64,000 bases of DNA from an uncultured Paraprevotella sp. (GCA_944321525.1 CALULQ010000021.1:1-64000); one strand, 5' to 3'; counted from the first letter of the stretch, positions 52,523-60,359 are shown. The notes: generated by a model not told the origin, from the letters alone. Numbers and translations are program-made.

Positions 52523-53215
52523 TTTCGGCGGGTTTGTAACCCGCCGCGGCTAAATATCAGGGTCTCCAGACCCGCTTAAAGAAATACCGCTTTGTAGACC
52601 GCCCCCGTGCGTGGCGTTGTCGGCTTACATAATAGGAATAAGTTTTTATCGGCTTCCGTTTCGGCGGGTTTGTAACCCGCCGCGGCTAAATATGAGGGTC
52701 TCCAGACCCGTTTAAAGAAATACCGCTTTGTAGACCGCCCCCGTGCGTGGCGTTGTCGGCTTACAAAATAGGAATAAGTTCTTTATCGGTTTTGTTTCGG
52801 CGGGTTTGCAACCCGCCGCGGCTAAATATGAGGGTCTCCAGACCCGCTTAAAGAAATATCGCTTTGTAGACCGCGCCCGCTCGTGACGCTATCGGCTTAC
52901 ATAATAGGAATAAGTTTTTATCGGTTTTGTTTCGGCGGGTTTGTAACCCGCCGCGGCTAAATATGAGGGTCTCCAGACCCGCTTAAAGAAATACCGCTTT
53001 GTAGACCGCGGCCGTGCGTGGCGTTGCCGGCTTACATAATAGGAATAAGTTCTTTATCGGATTGAAAATCCTCATATTTAGCACCCTCGGGTTGCAAACC
53101 CGAGGGAACGTGAAGAGGGAACGTGAAGAGGGAACGTGAAGAGGGAACGGAGGCGGGAACGAAGCGGGGGAATGTGGGGCGGAAACGAACGGAAAGAGGC
53201 GGCGTGGCGACGAGC
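52523..53215. repeat. Composite hairpin repeat cluster 1 (four ~136-bp units plus inverted terminal unit)
   Basis: Units begin TTTCGGCGGGTTTGTAACCC at 52523, 52659, 52795 and 52930 (spacing 136, 136, 135). Each contains hairpin CGGCGGGTT...AACCCGCCG, the box TAAATATGAGGG, hairpin GGGTCTCCAGACCC and the tail ATAGGAATAAGTT..TTATCGG. The cluster closes with an inverted unit (CCTCATATTTAG, then CCCTCGGGTTGCAAACCCGAGGG in two halves). A purine-rich array of GGGAACGTGAAGA repeats follows. Cysteine-free short frames across it are meaningless translations. Confidence 0.85.
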
Positions 53216-53322
53216 GTGACATGCCGGAAGGGCATCACGGCCTTTCGTCCAGTCCGTTGCCCACGGCGGCTCATGCCCGGAAGCACATTCCGTTTTTACA
53301 CCTTATTATATATAGGCGTAAG

Positions 53323-53358
53323 AAAAAGCGATGGTGGTCAGAACCACCATCGCTTTTT
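53323..53358 (-). terminator. Terminator overlapping the end of the HAD gene
   Basis: AAAAAGCGATGGTGGT (53323-53338) pairs with 53343-53358. The 3' arm on the minus strand contains the stop codon region and gives a T run; the 5' arm encodes the last seven residues. Confidence 0.8.
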
Positions 53359-53760
53359 CTTTTTCTCCACGTGGAAGTCCTCTTCCCATTCTTCCCGCAG
53401 CAGTTGCGCCATGCTTTTCTTCTCCTTTATCATCCGGTAGATGACGCCCCAGTCCGGCAGTCCTCCCAGGCTGCGGTCGTCGATGAACACGTCCGCCTTC
53501 AGTTTACGGCTGAAGTGGCGGTTCTTTTCCGGTTCCTCTTCGGGGAAGTCCTTGTTCACGGCATAGAACTCCACGCCGTGCTGCCGGCACCATTCCACAG
53601 CTTCGTCCAGCAGCCGGCCTTCCCTCACCGTCCACAAGATAAGTCGGTGCCGGTCCTCGGTCAGTTGTTGCAGCGTGCGTGTGGCAAAGGGGATTTCCCG
53701 TCCTATTTCCGGGTAACGGTCCTCCACGATGGTACCATCAAAGTCTACAGCGATAATCAT
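53338..53760 (-). CDS. Small HAD-superfamily hydrolase (BT0820-type)
   Basis: A 140-residue cytoplasmic protein with the HAD nucleophile motif MIIAVDFDGTIVEDRYPEIG (Asp6/Asp8), motif II LILWTVREGR and motif IV-like VFIDDRSLGGLPDWG. No cap domain is present, so it should act on small exposed phosphate esters or on a macromolecule; the substrate is unknown. It resembles a structurally characterised Bacteroides HAD protein that I recall as BT0820. The C-terminal KKKKRWWF is encoded within the terminator stem. It has its own canonical promoter with the conserved spacer. Confidence 0.85.
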   Translation of the reverse strand: MIIAVDFDGTIVEDRYPEIGREIPFATRTLQQLTEDRHRLILWTVREGRLLDEAVEWCRQHGVEFYAVNKDFPEEEPEKNRHFSRKLKADVFIDDRSLGGLPDWGVIYRMIKEKKSMAQLLREEWEEDFHVEKKKKRWWF

Positions 53761-53791
53761 AATCTATGGTCGTTTAAGTATTTTGCTGCTG

Positions 53792-53822
53792 CAAAGATAG
53801 TGCAAGTCGAGGGGAATGCAAA
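53792..53822 (-). promoter_or_regulatory. Conserved-spacer promoter of the HAD gene with flanking hairpin
   Basis: On the minus strand TTTG (53822-53819), 19 bases, TATCTTTG (53799-53792). Directly upstream of the -33 box lies a 15-bp perfect hairpin (53820-53834 with 53838-53852), also partly conserved at 46.35 kb. Confidence 0.75.
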
Positions 53823-53903
53823 ATAAGAGCACATGAAATGTGCTCTTATTTTCATTGCCGAGGCGCCGCCTATCCCGTTTCGGCCTTCTCGTTTGCTTCC
53901 CCG

Positions 53904-54300
53904 TTTCGGCGGGTTTGCAACCCGCCGCGGCTTAAATATGAGGGTCTCCAGACCCGCTTAAAGACGTACCGCTTTGCGGACCGCACCTGCTTATGGCGCT
54001 GCCGTCTTACAAAATAGGAATAAGTTCTTTATCGGATTAAAAATCCTCATATTTAGCACCCTCGGGTTACAAACCCGAGGGAACGGAGAGACCGCCCCCG
54101 TGCGTGGCGTTGCCGGCTTACATAATAGGAATAAGTTTTTATCGGATTGAAAATCCTCATATTTAGCACCCTCGGGTTACAAACCCGAGGGAACGTGAAG
54201 AGGGAACGTGAGGCGGAAACGTGAAGAGGGAACGTGAAGAGGGAACATGATGCGGGAACGTGAAGAGGGGACCCGAGGGAACGAGGGAACGGAGGCACTA
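53904..54300. repeat. Composite hairpin repeat cluster 2
   Basis: One forward unit starts at 53904 (TTTCGGCGGGTTTGCAACCC). Two inverted terminal units follow, at about 54045 and 54155, each CCTCATATTTAGCACCCTCG plus GGTTACAAACCCGAGGG. A purine-rich array of GGGAACGTGAAGA-like repeats ends it near 54295. Bounded on the left by a pyrimidine-rich tract (CCCGTTTCGG...CTTCCCC). Confidence 0.8.
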
Positions 54301-54361
54301 CCACGGAAACACGGCAACGAAAAGCGGCGCTTCCGACTCGCGAGAAGCCGTTTCCGCCGGC

Positions 54362-54401
54362 GTACTCTGCGGCAAGTACTCGAGTACTCTCCGCAGAGTA
54401 C
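54362..54401. repeat. 40-bp intergenic palindrome, copy C
   Basis: It is identical over 40 bases to copy A at 5285-5324. The flanks differ: a second partial arm (TCGGGCGTTTTGCGGAAAG) follows instead of the GCTGGCGG flank of copies A and B. Confidence 0.85.
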
Positions 54402-54649
54402 TCGGGCGTTTTGCGGAAAGCGCGCTTCGGCGCTCCGCGGGGACAGCCCGTTTCGGGCGGCCCGCGCCCGCCCGAAGCCGGCAGGGAAAAGGCCGGAAAT
54501 GCGCCTTTCCCCTGTCCTTTATGTTAAAAAGCGGGGCTTCGCCACATTTTTTCAGCTTTTTTTTTTCGAATATGGAAAGATTAGGTTAAATTTACGCTGA
54601 TTTAGGAATAAATCCAAAGGAATGTATTATTAACTTAATTTCTTGCGAA

Positions 54650-57600
54650 ATGAAAAACAGATTACTTGCAATGATGGCATTTTGTGGGGCGGCAGCTTTC
54701 ACTATGCCAGCGTGGGCCGAGGTGGAGCCACCGGTGTTGACCTTCGTCGAGCCGGACTTGGAGGCCATCAAGGGCGGAACGCGCGACGTCTTCTACATCT
54801 ACAGTGTGGAGGTGGGGAAATTCTTGGCCAACGGTGCCGACTTCAACACCTCCCTGGTGGTGGCCGATGCCGGTCAACCCATCACTTTGAGCTGGGGTAA
54901 CGACTACGAATTGATCAAGCATGTGGGGCAGGCCGACTACAGCAACGCCGTGTCTTTCCGCATGTCCATGATGAAAGCGCAGTCCAACGGCGGTTTCCAT
55001 GAAATCTTCATCGACCCTGCCCCCAAGGCATACGTGGACCACAACAACCAAGGCCACATGCTGTGGGACATTGAGAAGGTGGAAGGCACGGACTATTACA
55101 GCATCACCGTGAACAAGGAGGACCCCACCTATGGTACCTCGAATGTTTCGTATGCCAACACTATGATGGGCGTGCCCGCCAATGCCGAAGGCGTATTCCA
55201 GCAGGTGGTCAACCCGTTGATTGTGCCCGGAAGTGCAGGTTACGAAAATGCGGCTTTCTCTTGGAAGTTCGTTGAACCCTCTGTATATGAGTTGTATGCA
55301 GCCAAGAAGAACAGCATGAAGCCGGCATTGGATCGTGCACAGGAAGTGGGTTATACGGACACGGCCGACGAAATGGCGCTCTATACCAGTTCAACGGCTA
55401 CTGCTGAGGAAATCACGGCCGCTGCGGAGCAACTGAGCGAGGACATCGTCGATTTCCTCTATGCGCAGGCTTCTTCTGCCACTCCGGTGGATGTGACGTC
55501 GAAGATGCAAAGCCCGAATTTCGTGGACGCCAGCGGAAATGCCACGACTTCGGGTTGGGCAACTTGGCGTGCCAATGAGAACAACAACTTCCAGGCGCAG
55601 GCCAACCGTCCGAACGTGGCGGTAGCCGTAGATGGCAACTCGCTTCCCGAGTTCTTCGAGCGTTGGGTGCCTAGTGGAGCTCATGGCGCTTACTATGTAC
55701 AGCAGACGTTGACCGACATGCCGAATGGCAAGTATCAGTTGAAGGCATACGTCATGTGTAACCAAACGGAAGAAAACGGTGGTGCAAATGGCTTGTACCT
55801 CTATGCCAGCAGCATGTTGGGTGAGACCTCTCAGGTTGGCGAGTTCGCTTCTACCGATGGCAATCCTTATGCCGATATTGTCACATTGAATTTCGACGCC
55901 TTGGGAGGCGACATCACGTTGGGTATGCGTGCCACGGACGAATACAAGGGCAACTGGTCTTTCGTGTCCCACTTTACCTTGGCCTATTTGGGTAACGAGG
56001 GCGCAGCTTCTATGCGCGACATGCTGACGCAGCGTGTGGCTGAAGCTGAAGAACAGTATGTGACAGAATTCGGTGGTCCTCACAGCGCAGCCAGCGACGA
56101 GCAATACCATGCCATGATAGAAAAATGTCAGGCAGCCATTGCCAATACGGAAGTGGACGATGATTCTCTGACTACGCTGATTGGTGAATTGAAGGCCAGC
56201 TTGGACAATCTCCAGACGGACATAACGGCCTATGCTGACTTCGAGACTCTTATTAACTCTTGGGACGAGAAGCGCTACTCTGAGACTTATGAGGGCTTCC
56301 AGATGGACAACTACGATAACTTCTTGGATGAAGTCTTTACTGCATTAGATCAGAGAACGTATGTACCCTCCGCTTTGGACAGCATCCAGCACATGTCCGA
56401 TAGCATTTGGGCTATGGATTTGGCTGCTGTGATGACCAGCGGTGAATTTACCGATGTGACCCAAATGCTGAACAACCCGAGCTTCACGGGCAATTCCAGC
56501 GGTTGGTCTGGCACAAGCACAGGCTGGGGCTTTGATTGCGCCGAGGTTTACCAAGCATCTTTCGACGTATATCAAGAATTGACCGGCATGCCGAGCGGTT
56601 CTTACCATGTGTCATTGCAGGCGTTCCAGCGTCCGGGTTGGGCCGATGATTTCGCCGCAACTTGGGGCGATGAATCAACGCGCAAGATTTCTGCATACGC
56701 ATACGCCAATGACGCACGCGCCGACTTCCCGCACCTCTTGGATTACCTGACGCCCGACACCGTCGGGTTCACCAGCGGCGGCTTCATCGCCTTGACGAAG
56801 GGACCGGAAGGCGTTGTAGGCCAGTATGTGGCCAATAACATGGAAAGCGCTGGCTACATGTTCACTTCAGACCCGAACAATTATAAGATTGAGTTCAACT
56901 GCTTCGTGGGCGAGGACGGCGTCCTCCGCGTGGGTGTCAAGAAGGACAGCTATGACGGAAATACAGAGCCGGGCACTTGGTCTATCTTCGACAATATCCA
57001 GGTTACTTATCTGGGTGCCGACAACTATGACGGTGCCAAGGATCTCGTGAACGAGGAAATCGCCCGCGCCCAAGAGGCATTGACGACCGACACGGTGGCC
57101 ACCCAGACGGCCCTTGACACGCTGAACATTGCCATTGCATACGCCAACAGCGTAGTCGAGAGCTTGACGGAAGAGACTTACAACAAGGCTGTCGACACGT
57201 TGCAGGCCGCCATCAATGGCTACAATGCCGACGTGACACTTGTTGCCAACCTGCACGCGAAGGCTGAGAACTTCGAAGACAAGTTGACGCGCACTGACAC
57301 GCTCAGCTTCGTGGACTATCAGGACACTGAAGCCTTCATCGAACTGGAGAACGTGGTAGATGAGATTCTGAGGACTAAGTACGACGAAGCCGGCGTATTC
57401 GCCAGCGCTGAAGAGGTGGACAACTATTCTCTGCGCCTGGATGAACTGTTCGGCGCAATGACGGGCGCCGTCGTGGACTTCACGGGTGCTTCGAAGGACG
57501 AGCCGGTCGACGTTACGGGCTTGATCATCAACCCGAGCTTCCAGTGGGATACGCTGGATAGCCTTGGCAATGTGGTTTCTACTTCTTGCTCTTATGGCTG

Positions 57601-58318
57601 GACGAAGGAAGGTGCTGGTACCTTCACGGGCGGTTTGAACTATGAAATCTTCGGCGCCGACAGCAGCAGCATCAGCCAGACCATCAAGAACATGCCGGCC
57701 GGATACTACCGCTTGGTTTACAACGGCTTCTATCGTGGTGGATTTGCCGACGTTACTGCCTTGAACCGTCGCGACAGTGTTGAGCACAAGTTTGCCGAAG
57801 TATTCGTGACCTACGACAACGAGTTGTGGCGCGACACCGTTCAGACCATCTTGAACGTGATCCACGACACGAGGTACTATGACGGCGGTGACATCTTCTT
57901 GGCCGACAGCCTCTTCCCCGAGCGTCAGGATTTGGTTTACTTCCTCATCGTGAACAACGTGACGGGTGCCGACAAGGCCTTCAAGGATGGCCAGTACGTG
58001 AACGACCTGAGCTTCTACGTAGCCGAAGGCAAGGAGCCGACCATCGGCCTCTGGAAGACCGGCATGGTGGCAGGTGACTGGGTATGCGTCGACAACTTCC
58101 AGCTCCTCTACTTGGGCGACGGCGACGCTAACCGTCCGGACGACTTCGTAAGCAACGTGGAAGACGTGATCAGCGAAGGCACGGCCGAAGTGGTCAGCAC
58201 CACTTGGGTAACTCTCGATGGCGTCAAGGTGAACGCACCGTCGCAGCGCGGCATCTACATCCGCGCCGACAAGATGAGCGACGGCACGTTGAAGACCACC
58301 AAGGTCTTGGTTCCGTGA
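54650..58318 (+). CDS. Giant secreted multidomain protein of unknown function
   Basis: A 1222-residue exported protein with signal peptide MKNRLLAMMAFCGAAAFTMPAWA. After an N-terminal beta region (about 30-215) come alternating helical spacer segments (about 215-275, 460-580, 800-930; FIVAR-like, rich in LxxAIxxAN patterns) and galactose-binding-like beta modules. The modules are at about 280-450, 590-790 and 950-1160, each with a MPxGxYxLxxxxF/Y motif: MPNGKYQLKAYVM, MPSGSYHVSLQAF, MPAGYYRLVYNGF. The C-terminus (WVTLDGVKVNAPSQRGIYI) resembles a residual secretion/sorting tail. Low Lys/Arg and preferred codons suggest abundant expression. I infer a surface glycan or host-ligand binder. It sits alone between repeat clusters 2 and 3 and ends at a terminator. 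Confidence 0.85.
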   Translation: MKNRLLAMMAFCGAAAFTMPAWAEVEPPVLTFVEPDLEAIKGGTRDVFYIYSVEVGKFLANGADFNTSLVVADAGQPITLSWGNDYELIKHVGQADYSNAVSFRMSMMKAQSNGGFHEIFIDPAPKAYVDHNNQGHMLWDIEKVEGTDYYSITVNKEDPTYGTSNVSYANTMMGVPANAEGVFQQVVNPLIVPGSAGYENAAFSWKFVEPSVYELYAAKKNSMKPALDRAQEVGYTDTADEMALYTSSTATAEEITAAAEQLSEDIVDFLYAQASSATPVDVTSKMQSPNFVDASGNATTSGWATWRANENNNFQAQANRPNVAVAVDGNSLPEFFERWVPSGAHGAYYVQQTLTDMPNGKYQLKAYVMCNQTEENGGANGLYLYASSMLGETSQVGEFASTDGNPYADIVTLNFDALGGDITLGMRATDEYKGNWSFVSHFTLAYLGNEGAASMRDMLTQRVAEAEEQYVTEFGGPHSAASDEQYHAMIEKCQAAIANTEVDDDSLTTLIGELKASLDNLQTDITAYADFETLINSWDEKRYSETYEGFQMDNYDNFLDEVFTALDQRTYVPSALDSIQHMSDSIWAMDLAAVMTSGEFTDVTQMLNNPSFTGNSSGWSGTSTGWGFDCAEVYQASFDVYQELTGMPSGSYHVSLQAFQRPGWADDFAATWGDESTRKISAYAYANDARADFPHLLDYLTPDTVGFTSGGFIALTKGPEGVVGQYVANNMESAGYMFTSDPNNYKIEFNCFVGEDGVLRVGVKKDSYDGNTEPGTWSIFDNIQVTYLGADNYDGAKDLVNEEIARAQEALTTDTVATQTALDTLNIAIAYANSVVESLTEETYNKAVDTLQAAINGYNADVTLVANLHAKAENFEDKLTRTDTLSFVDYQDTEAFIELENVVDEILRTKYDEAGVFASAEEVDNYSLRLDELFGAMTGAVVDFTGASKDEPVDVTGLIINPSFQWDTLDSLGNVVSTSCSYGWTKEGAGTFTGGLNYEIFGADSSSISQTIKNMPAGYYRLVYNGFYRGGFADVTALNRRDSVEHKFAEVFVTYDNELWRDTVQTILNVIHDTRYYDGGDIFLADSLFPERQDLVYFLIVNNVTGADKAFKDGQYVNDLSFYVAEGKEPTIGLWKTGMVAGDWVCVDNFQLLYLGDGDANRPDDFVSNVEDVISEGTAEVVSTTWVTLDGVKVNAPSQRGIYIRADKMSDGTLKTTKVLVP

Positions 58319-58354
58319 TTCAGACCCTCAACTCCTTAGGGAGTGACAGATAAG

Positions 58355-58383
58355 AACGGGGGAGGCGAAAGCCTCCCCCGTTT
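58355..58383 (+). terminator. Terminator of the giant secreted protein gene
   Basis: AACGGGGGAGGC (58355-58366) pairs with GCCTCCCCCGTT (58371-58382) across GAAA, followed by a short T run. A smaller ACTCC/GGAGT hairpin lies just before it (58331-58344). Confidence 0.85.
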
Positions 58384-58517
58384 GCTGTATATGGGCTAAG
58401 GCAGCTTCGTTTTGTGTGCCCGTCCGTGTTTTCGTTTGCCCCGTTTCAGCGCTTCCTCGTTTCGTGTTCCCGTTCCGGCGTTCTTCCGTTTCGTGTTTTC
58501 GTTCCGGCGTTCTTTCG

Positions 58518-59005
58518 TTTCGGCGGGTTTGTAACCCGCCGCGGTTTAAATATGAGGGTCTCCAGACCCGTTTAAAAAATACTTCTTTGATGACCGTCCC
58601 CGCGTTCCGCAGTCTTCCAACAAAATAGGAAGAGGTTATTTATTGTCTTCCGTTTCGGCGGGTTTGTAACCCGCCGCAGTTTAAATATGAGGGTCTCCCG
58701 ACCCGTTTAGAAATACCTCTTTGAGAACCGTCCCCGCATAGTCCGCCGTCGTCCAACAAAAAAGGAATAGGTTTTTATCGGATTGAAAATCCTCATATTT
58801 AGCACCCTCGGGTTACAAACCCGAGGGAACGGGGCGGGAGAGAATGAGAGGCGGGGAACGGGATGGGGAACGGAACGAAGGAACGAGAGTGAGGGAACGG
58901 GGCGGGGAAATGAGAGGCGGGAACGGGATGGGGAACGGAGGTCGGAAACGAGAATGGGAACGGGAGAGGGCGGAAAACGAGGGCGAGGGGAAACATGAAG
59001 ACTTA
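58518..59005. repeat. Composite hairpin repeat cluster 3
   Basis: Two forward units start at 58518 and about 58649 (TTTCGGCGGGTTTGTAACCC). One inverted terminal unit follows at about 58787 (CCTCATATTTAGCACCCTCG). It ends in a ~180-base, almost pure purine tract of GGGAACGGGA-like repeats on the plus strand. The left side is a pyrimidine-rich mirror (CCCGTTCCGGCGTTCTTCCG). The layout matches clusters 1 and 2. Confidence 0.8.
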
Positions 59006-59088
59006 GGAACGGTTACAAATTCGAGGTGATGGGGCTGGCTTAAGGACAAAAGAGCATAGATTCTTCTGTGGTGTACTGAAAAGAAAAA

Positions 59089-59117
59089 GGGGCGTGCCAT
59101 GAGCGGCACGCCCCTTC
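59089..59117 (-). terminator. Hairpin downstream of the smalltalk/P5/HU module
   Basis: AGGGGCGTGCC pairs with GGCACGCCCCT across ATGAGC. On the minus strand it is followed by TTTCTTTTC (from GAAAAGAAA at 59080-59088), so it likely ends the module transcript. Confidence 0.7.
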
Positions 59118-59174
59118 CTTGGGAAATGGGAACGGAGGAACGGTTTTCGTTGAGGACGCTTGTCGTGCGCCCGG

Positions 59175-59264
59175 CTACATCGACGTGCCGCCGATGACGC
59201 CAAGGATGGCGCTGGCCACGGCGATGATGACGTTCAACACCCTGTTCCAGATGGTCTTGTTCAT
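59175..59264 (-). CDS. Smalltalk protein (29-residue membrane peptide)
   Basis: A 29-residue peptide, MNKTIWNRVLNVIIAVAS then AILGVIGGTSM, with a short basic/aromatic N-terminus and one hydrophobic helix. It matches the 'smalltalk' peptides that in Bacteroides accompany an HU-like DNA-binding protein and a lysozyme-like or amidase gene. Function is unknown; it may insert into the inner membrane in a holin-like or signalling role (inference). It lies 12 bases after the P5-like gene on the same strand and is too short for usual gene-calling thresholds. Confidence 0.82.
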   Translation of the reverse strand: MNKTIWNRVLNVIIAVASAILGVIGGTSM

Positions 59265-59276
59265 AGTCTTGGGGAT

Positions 59277-59729
59277 TTAATCGGTGAAACATGCAGAGGG
59301 TTCCTCGGGAGCTCCCATGTAGAGCGCCCATCCCTCCTTGATTTGATGCATCACGGGCTTCGTGCCGCACTCCACCCGGCTCATGGCCGCCACGAGCGGC
59401 CCCATGTGTTCCGGCTTGTAGGGGTTGAGGCACTTGTCCGGGCTGAATCCCGTGAGGGTGCAGACGCGACGGAGGTAGTCCTCCGTGTCGTTGCCATCCT
59501 CGGGCGGGGCCCACCGGCGTATGATTTCCTTCACGGTGCGCAGCCTGTATTTGTGGCAGTACGTTCGCAGCACGATGAATGCCGCGCGGTAGCCGTAGGC
59601 CATGCTCCTGAAGGTGAAGAACTCCGGGTCGGGCTGCCTTTCGGCCAGCCCTTGCCAGAGGTCCGCCGTGCGCCGGATGTTAAGGGGATTGCGGTTGCGC
59701 AATCCCCTTTGCTGGTTCAGCTTTTCCAT
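59277..59729 (-). CDS. Structural protein P5-like / lysozyme-fold protein
   Basis: A 150-residue cytoplasmic-looking protein without signal peptide. The sequence RGLRNRNPLNIRRTADLWQGL...PEFFTFRSMAYGYRAAFIVLRTY...TVKEIIRRWAPPEDGNDTEDYLRRV matches proteins annotated as 'structural protein P5' (phage PRD1-type) or P5-like muramidases. They may cleave peptidoglycan; the catalytic residue is not certain. In other Bacteroides modules an N-acetylmuramoyl-L-alanine amidase often takes this position, so a wall hydrolase released through the smalltalk peptide is plausible. It lies between the HU-like gene (11 bases) and smalltalk (12 bases). Confidence 0.8.
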   Translation of the reverse strand: MEKLNQQRGLRNRNPLNIRRTADLWQGLAERQPDPEFFTFRSMAYGYRAAFIVLRTYCHKYRLRTVKEIIRRWAPPEDGNDTEDYLRRVCTLTGFSPDKCLNPYKPEHMGPLVAAMSRVECGTKPVMHQIKEGWALYMGAPEEPSACFTD

Positions 59730-59740
59730 TCGGCGCCGGT

Positions 59741-60196
59741 TTAGTTGCCCGTGTCCTCCTGCCCGGTGGTGTCAGAGGCCTCCGTGTCCTCCTCCTCCTC
59801 TTCCGCGAAGTCCACCCGCTCCAAGGTGAAGTCCTTCTTTGTCAAGGACATCGCGCTCTTGAGCTTGGTGTTGGGCGTGAAGCGGACGTGGAGCTTCTGC
59901 ATGAACGACGTGTCGTAGGTCTCCGGGGTGGCGCTGCCCGTTCCGTTGGCCACGACGCGGAAGCTGCCGATGTCTCCCAGGTGGACGCGCCTGCCCTCCT
60001 TCAAGGCATAGATAATCTGTTCCTGCAGGGCCGAGAGCACGGCCAGGCAGTCGTGCCGCGTGACGGTACAGGTGGCGCTGATGCGCGTGGCCAGCTCGTC
60101 GATGCCGATGTTGGACATGTTGACGATGAGACCGTAATACTTGCCTTGCCCTTCCGGGTTGCGCGGGTCTTTGCGCTCGATGACTTTGTACATCAT
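59741..60196 (-). CDS. HU-family DNA-binding protein (HU-HIG type)
   Basis: A 151-residue HU/IHF-like protein of the longer Bacteroidetes type: MMYKVIERKDPRNPEGQGKYYGLIVNMSNIGIDELATRIS, then the HU dimer part LSALQEQIIYALKEGRRVHLGDIGSFRVVANG and the arm region SFMQKLHVRFTPNTKLKSAM. A C-terminal acidic tail (EEEEEDTEASD) is unusual for HU and may tune DNA release. It could act as a nucleoid protein or local regulator. The upstream region has a TACCTTTG box (60269-60262) and four GCAGGTTTG-type repeats in phase. A start at the second Met is also possible. Confidence 0.9.
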   Translation of the reverse strand: MMYKVIERKDPRNPEGQGKYYGLIVNMSNIGIDELATRISATCTVTRHDCLAVLSALQEQIIYALKEGRRVHLGDIGSFRVVANGTGSATPETYDTSFMQKLHVRFTPNTKLKSAMSLTKKDFTLERVDFAEEEEEDTEASDTTGQEDTGN

Positions 60197-60261
60197 TTCT
60201 TTTTTCTTTTTTAAAGGTTTGTTGTCTTGTTTTTAGTTCTCTTGTCTTCCGGATGACGATG

Positions 60262-60269
60262 CAAAGGTA
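60262..60269 (-). promoter_or_regulatory. -7 box of the HU-like gene
   Basis: On the minus strand TACCTTTG matches TAnnTTTG, 66 bases before the ATG at 60196. No TTTG is seen at the -33 distance. Confidence 0.65.
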
Positions 60270-60290
60270 CGCCGTGGCGGAATGAGGGTT

Positions 60291-60359
60291 GCAGGTTTGT
60301 GCCGTTTTGCGCAGGTTTGCCCCCTTTTCCGCCGTTTCGTGCAGGTCTGTGCAGGTTTC
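60291..60359. promoter_or_regulatory. Phased direct repeats GCAGGTTTG upstream of the HU-like gene
   Basis: GCAGGTTTG occurs at 60291 and 60311, GCAGGTCTG at 60341 and GCAGGTTTC at 60351. Spacings are 20, 30 and 10 bases, multiples of 10, so the sites would face the same side of the helix. They lie upstream of the -7 box and downstream of the DUF4248 stop. Confidence 0.6.

Larger units (their letters stand above)
52334..53337. other. Intergenic region with repeat cluster 1
   Basis: This 1004-base gap holds the kinase-gene terminator, four tandem ~136-bp units and a purine-rich tract. No gene is seen. Confidence 0.65.
53761..54649. other. Intergenic region with repeat cluster 2 and palindrome C
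   Basis: This 889-base gap holds the HAD promoter and its insulator-like hairpin, repeat cluster 2, palindrome copy C and, at the end, an AT-rich leader of the giant secreted protein gene (about 54545-54649). No gene is seen. Confidence 0.6.
58319..59174. other. Intergenic region with terminator and repeat cluster 3
   Basis: This 856-base gap contains the terminator of the giant protein, repeat cluster 3 with its purine tract, and about 130 further bases with a hairpin near 59089-59117 (AGGGGCGTGCC / GGCACGCCCCT) downstream of the smalltalk gene. No other gene is seen. Confidence 0.6.

Noticed and set aside
52523..53065. Regular ~136-bp repeats as a CRISPR array
   Set aside because: The repeats are long, whole units are conserved including the intervening parts, there are no unique spacers and no cas genes are nearby.
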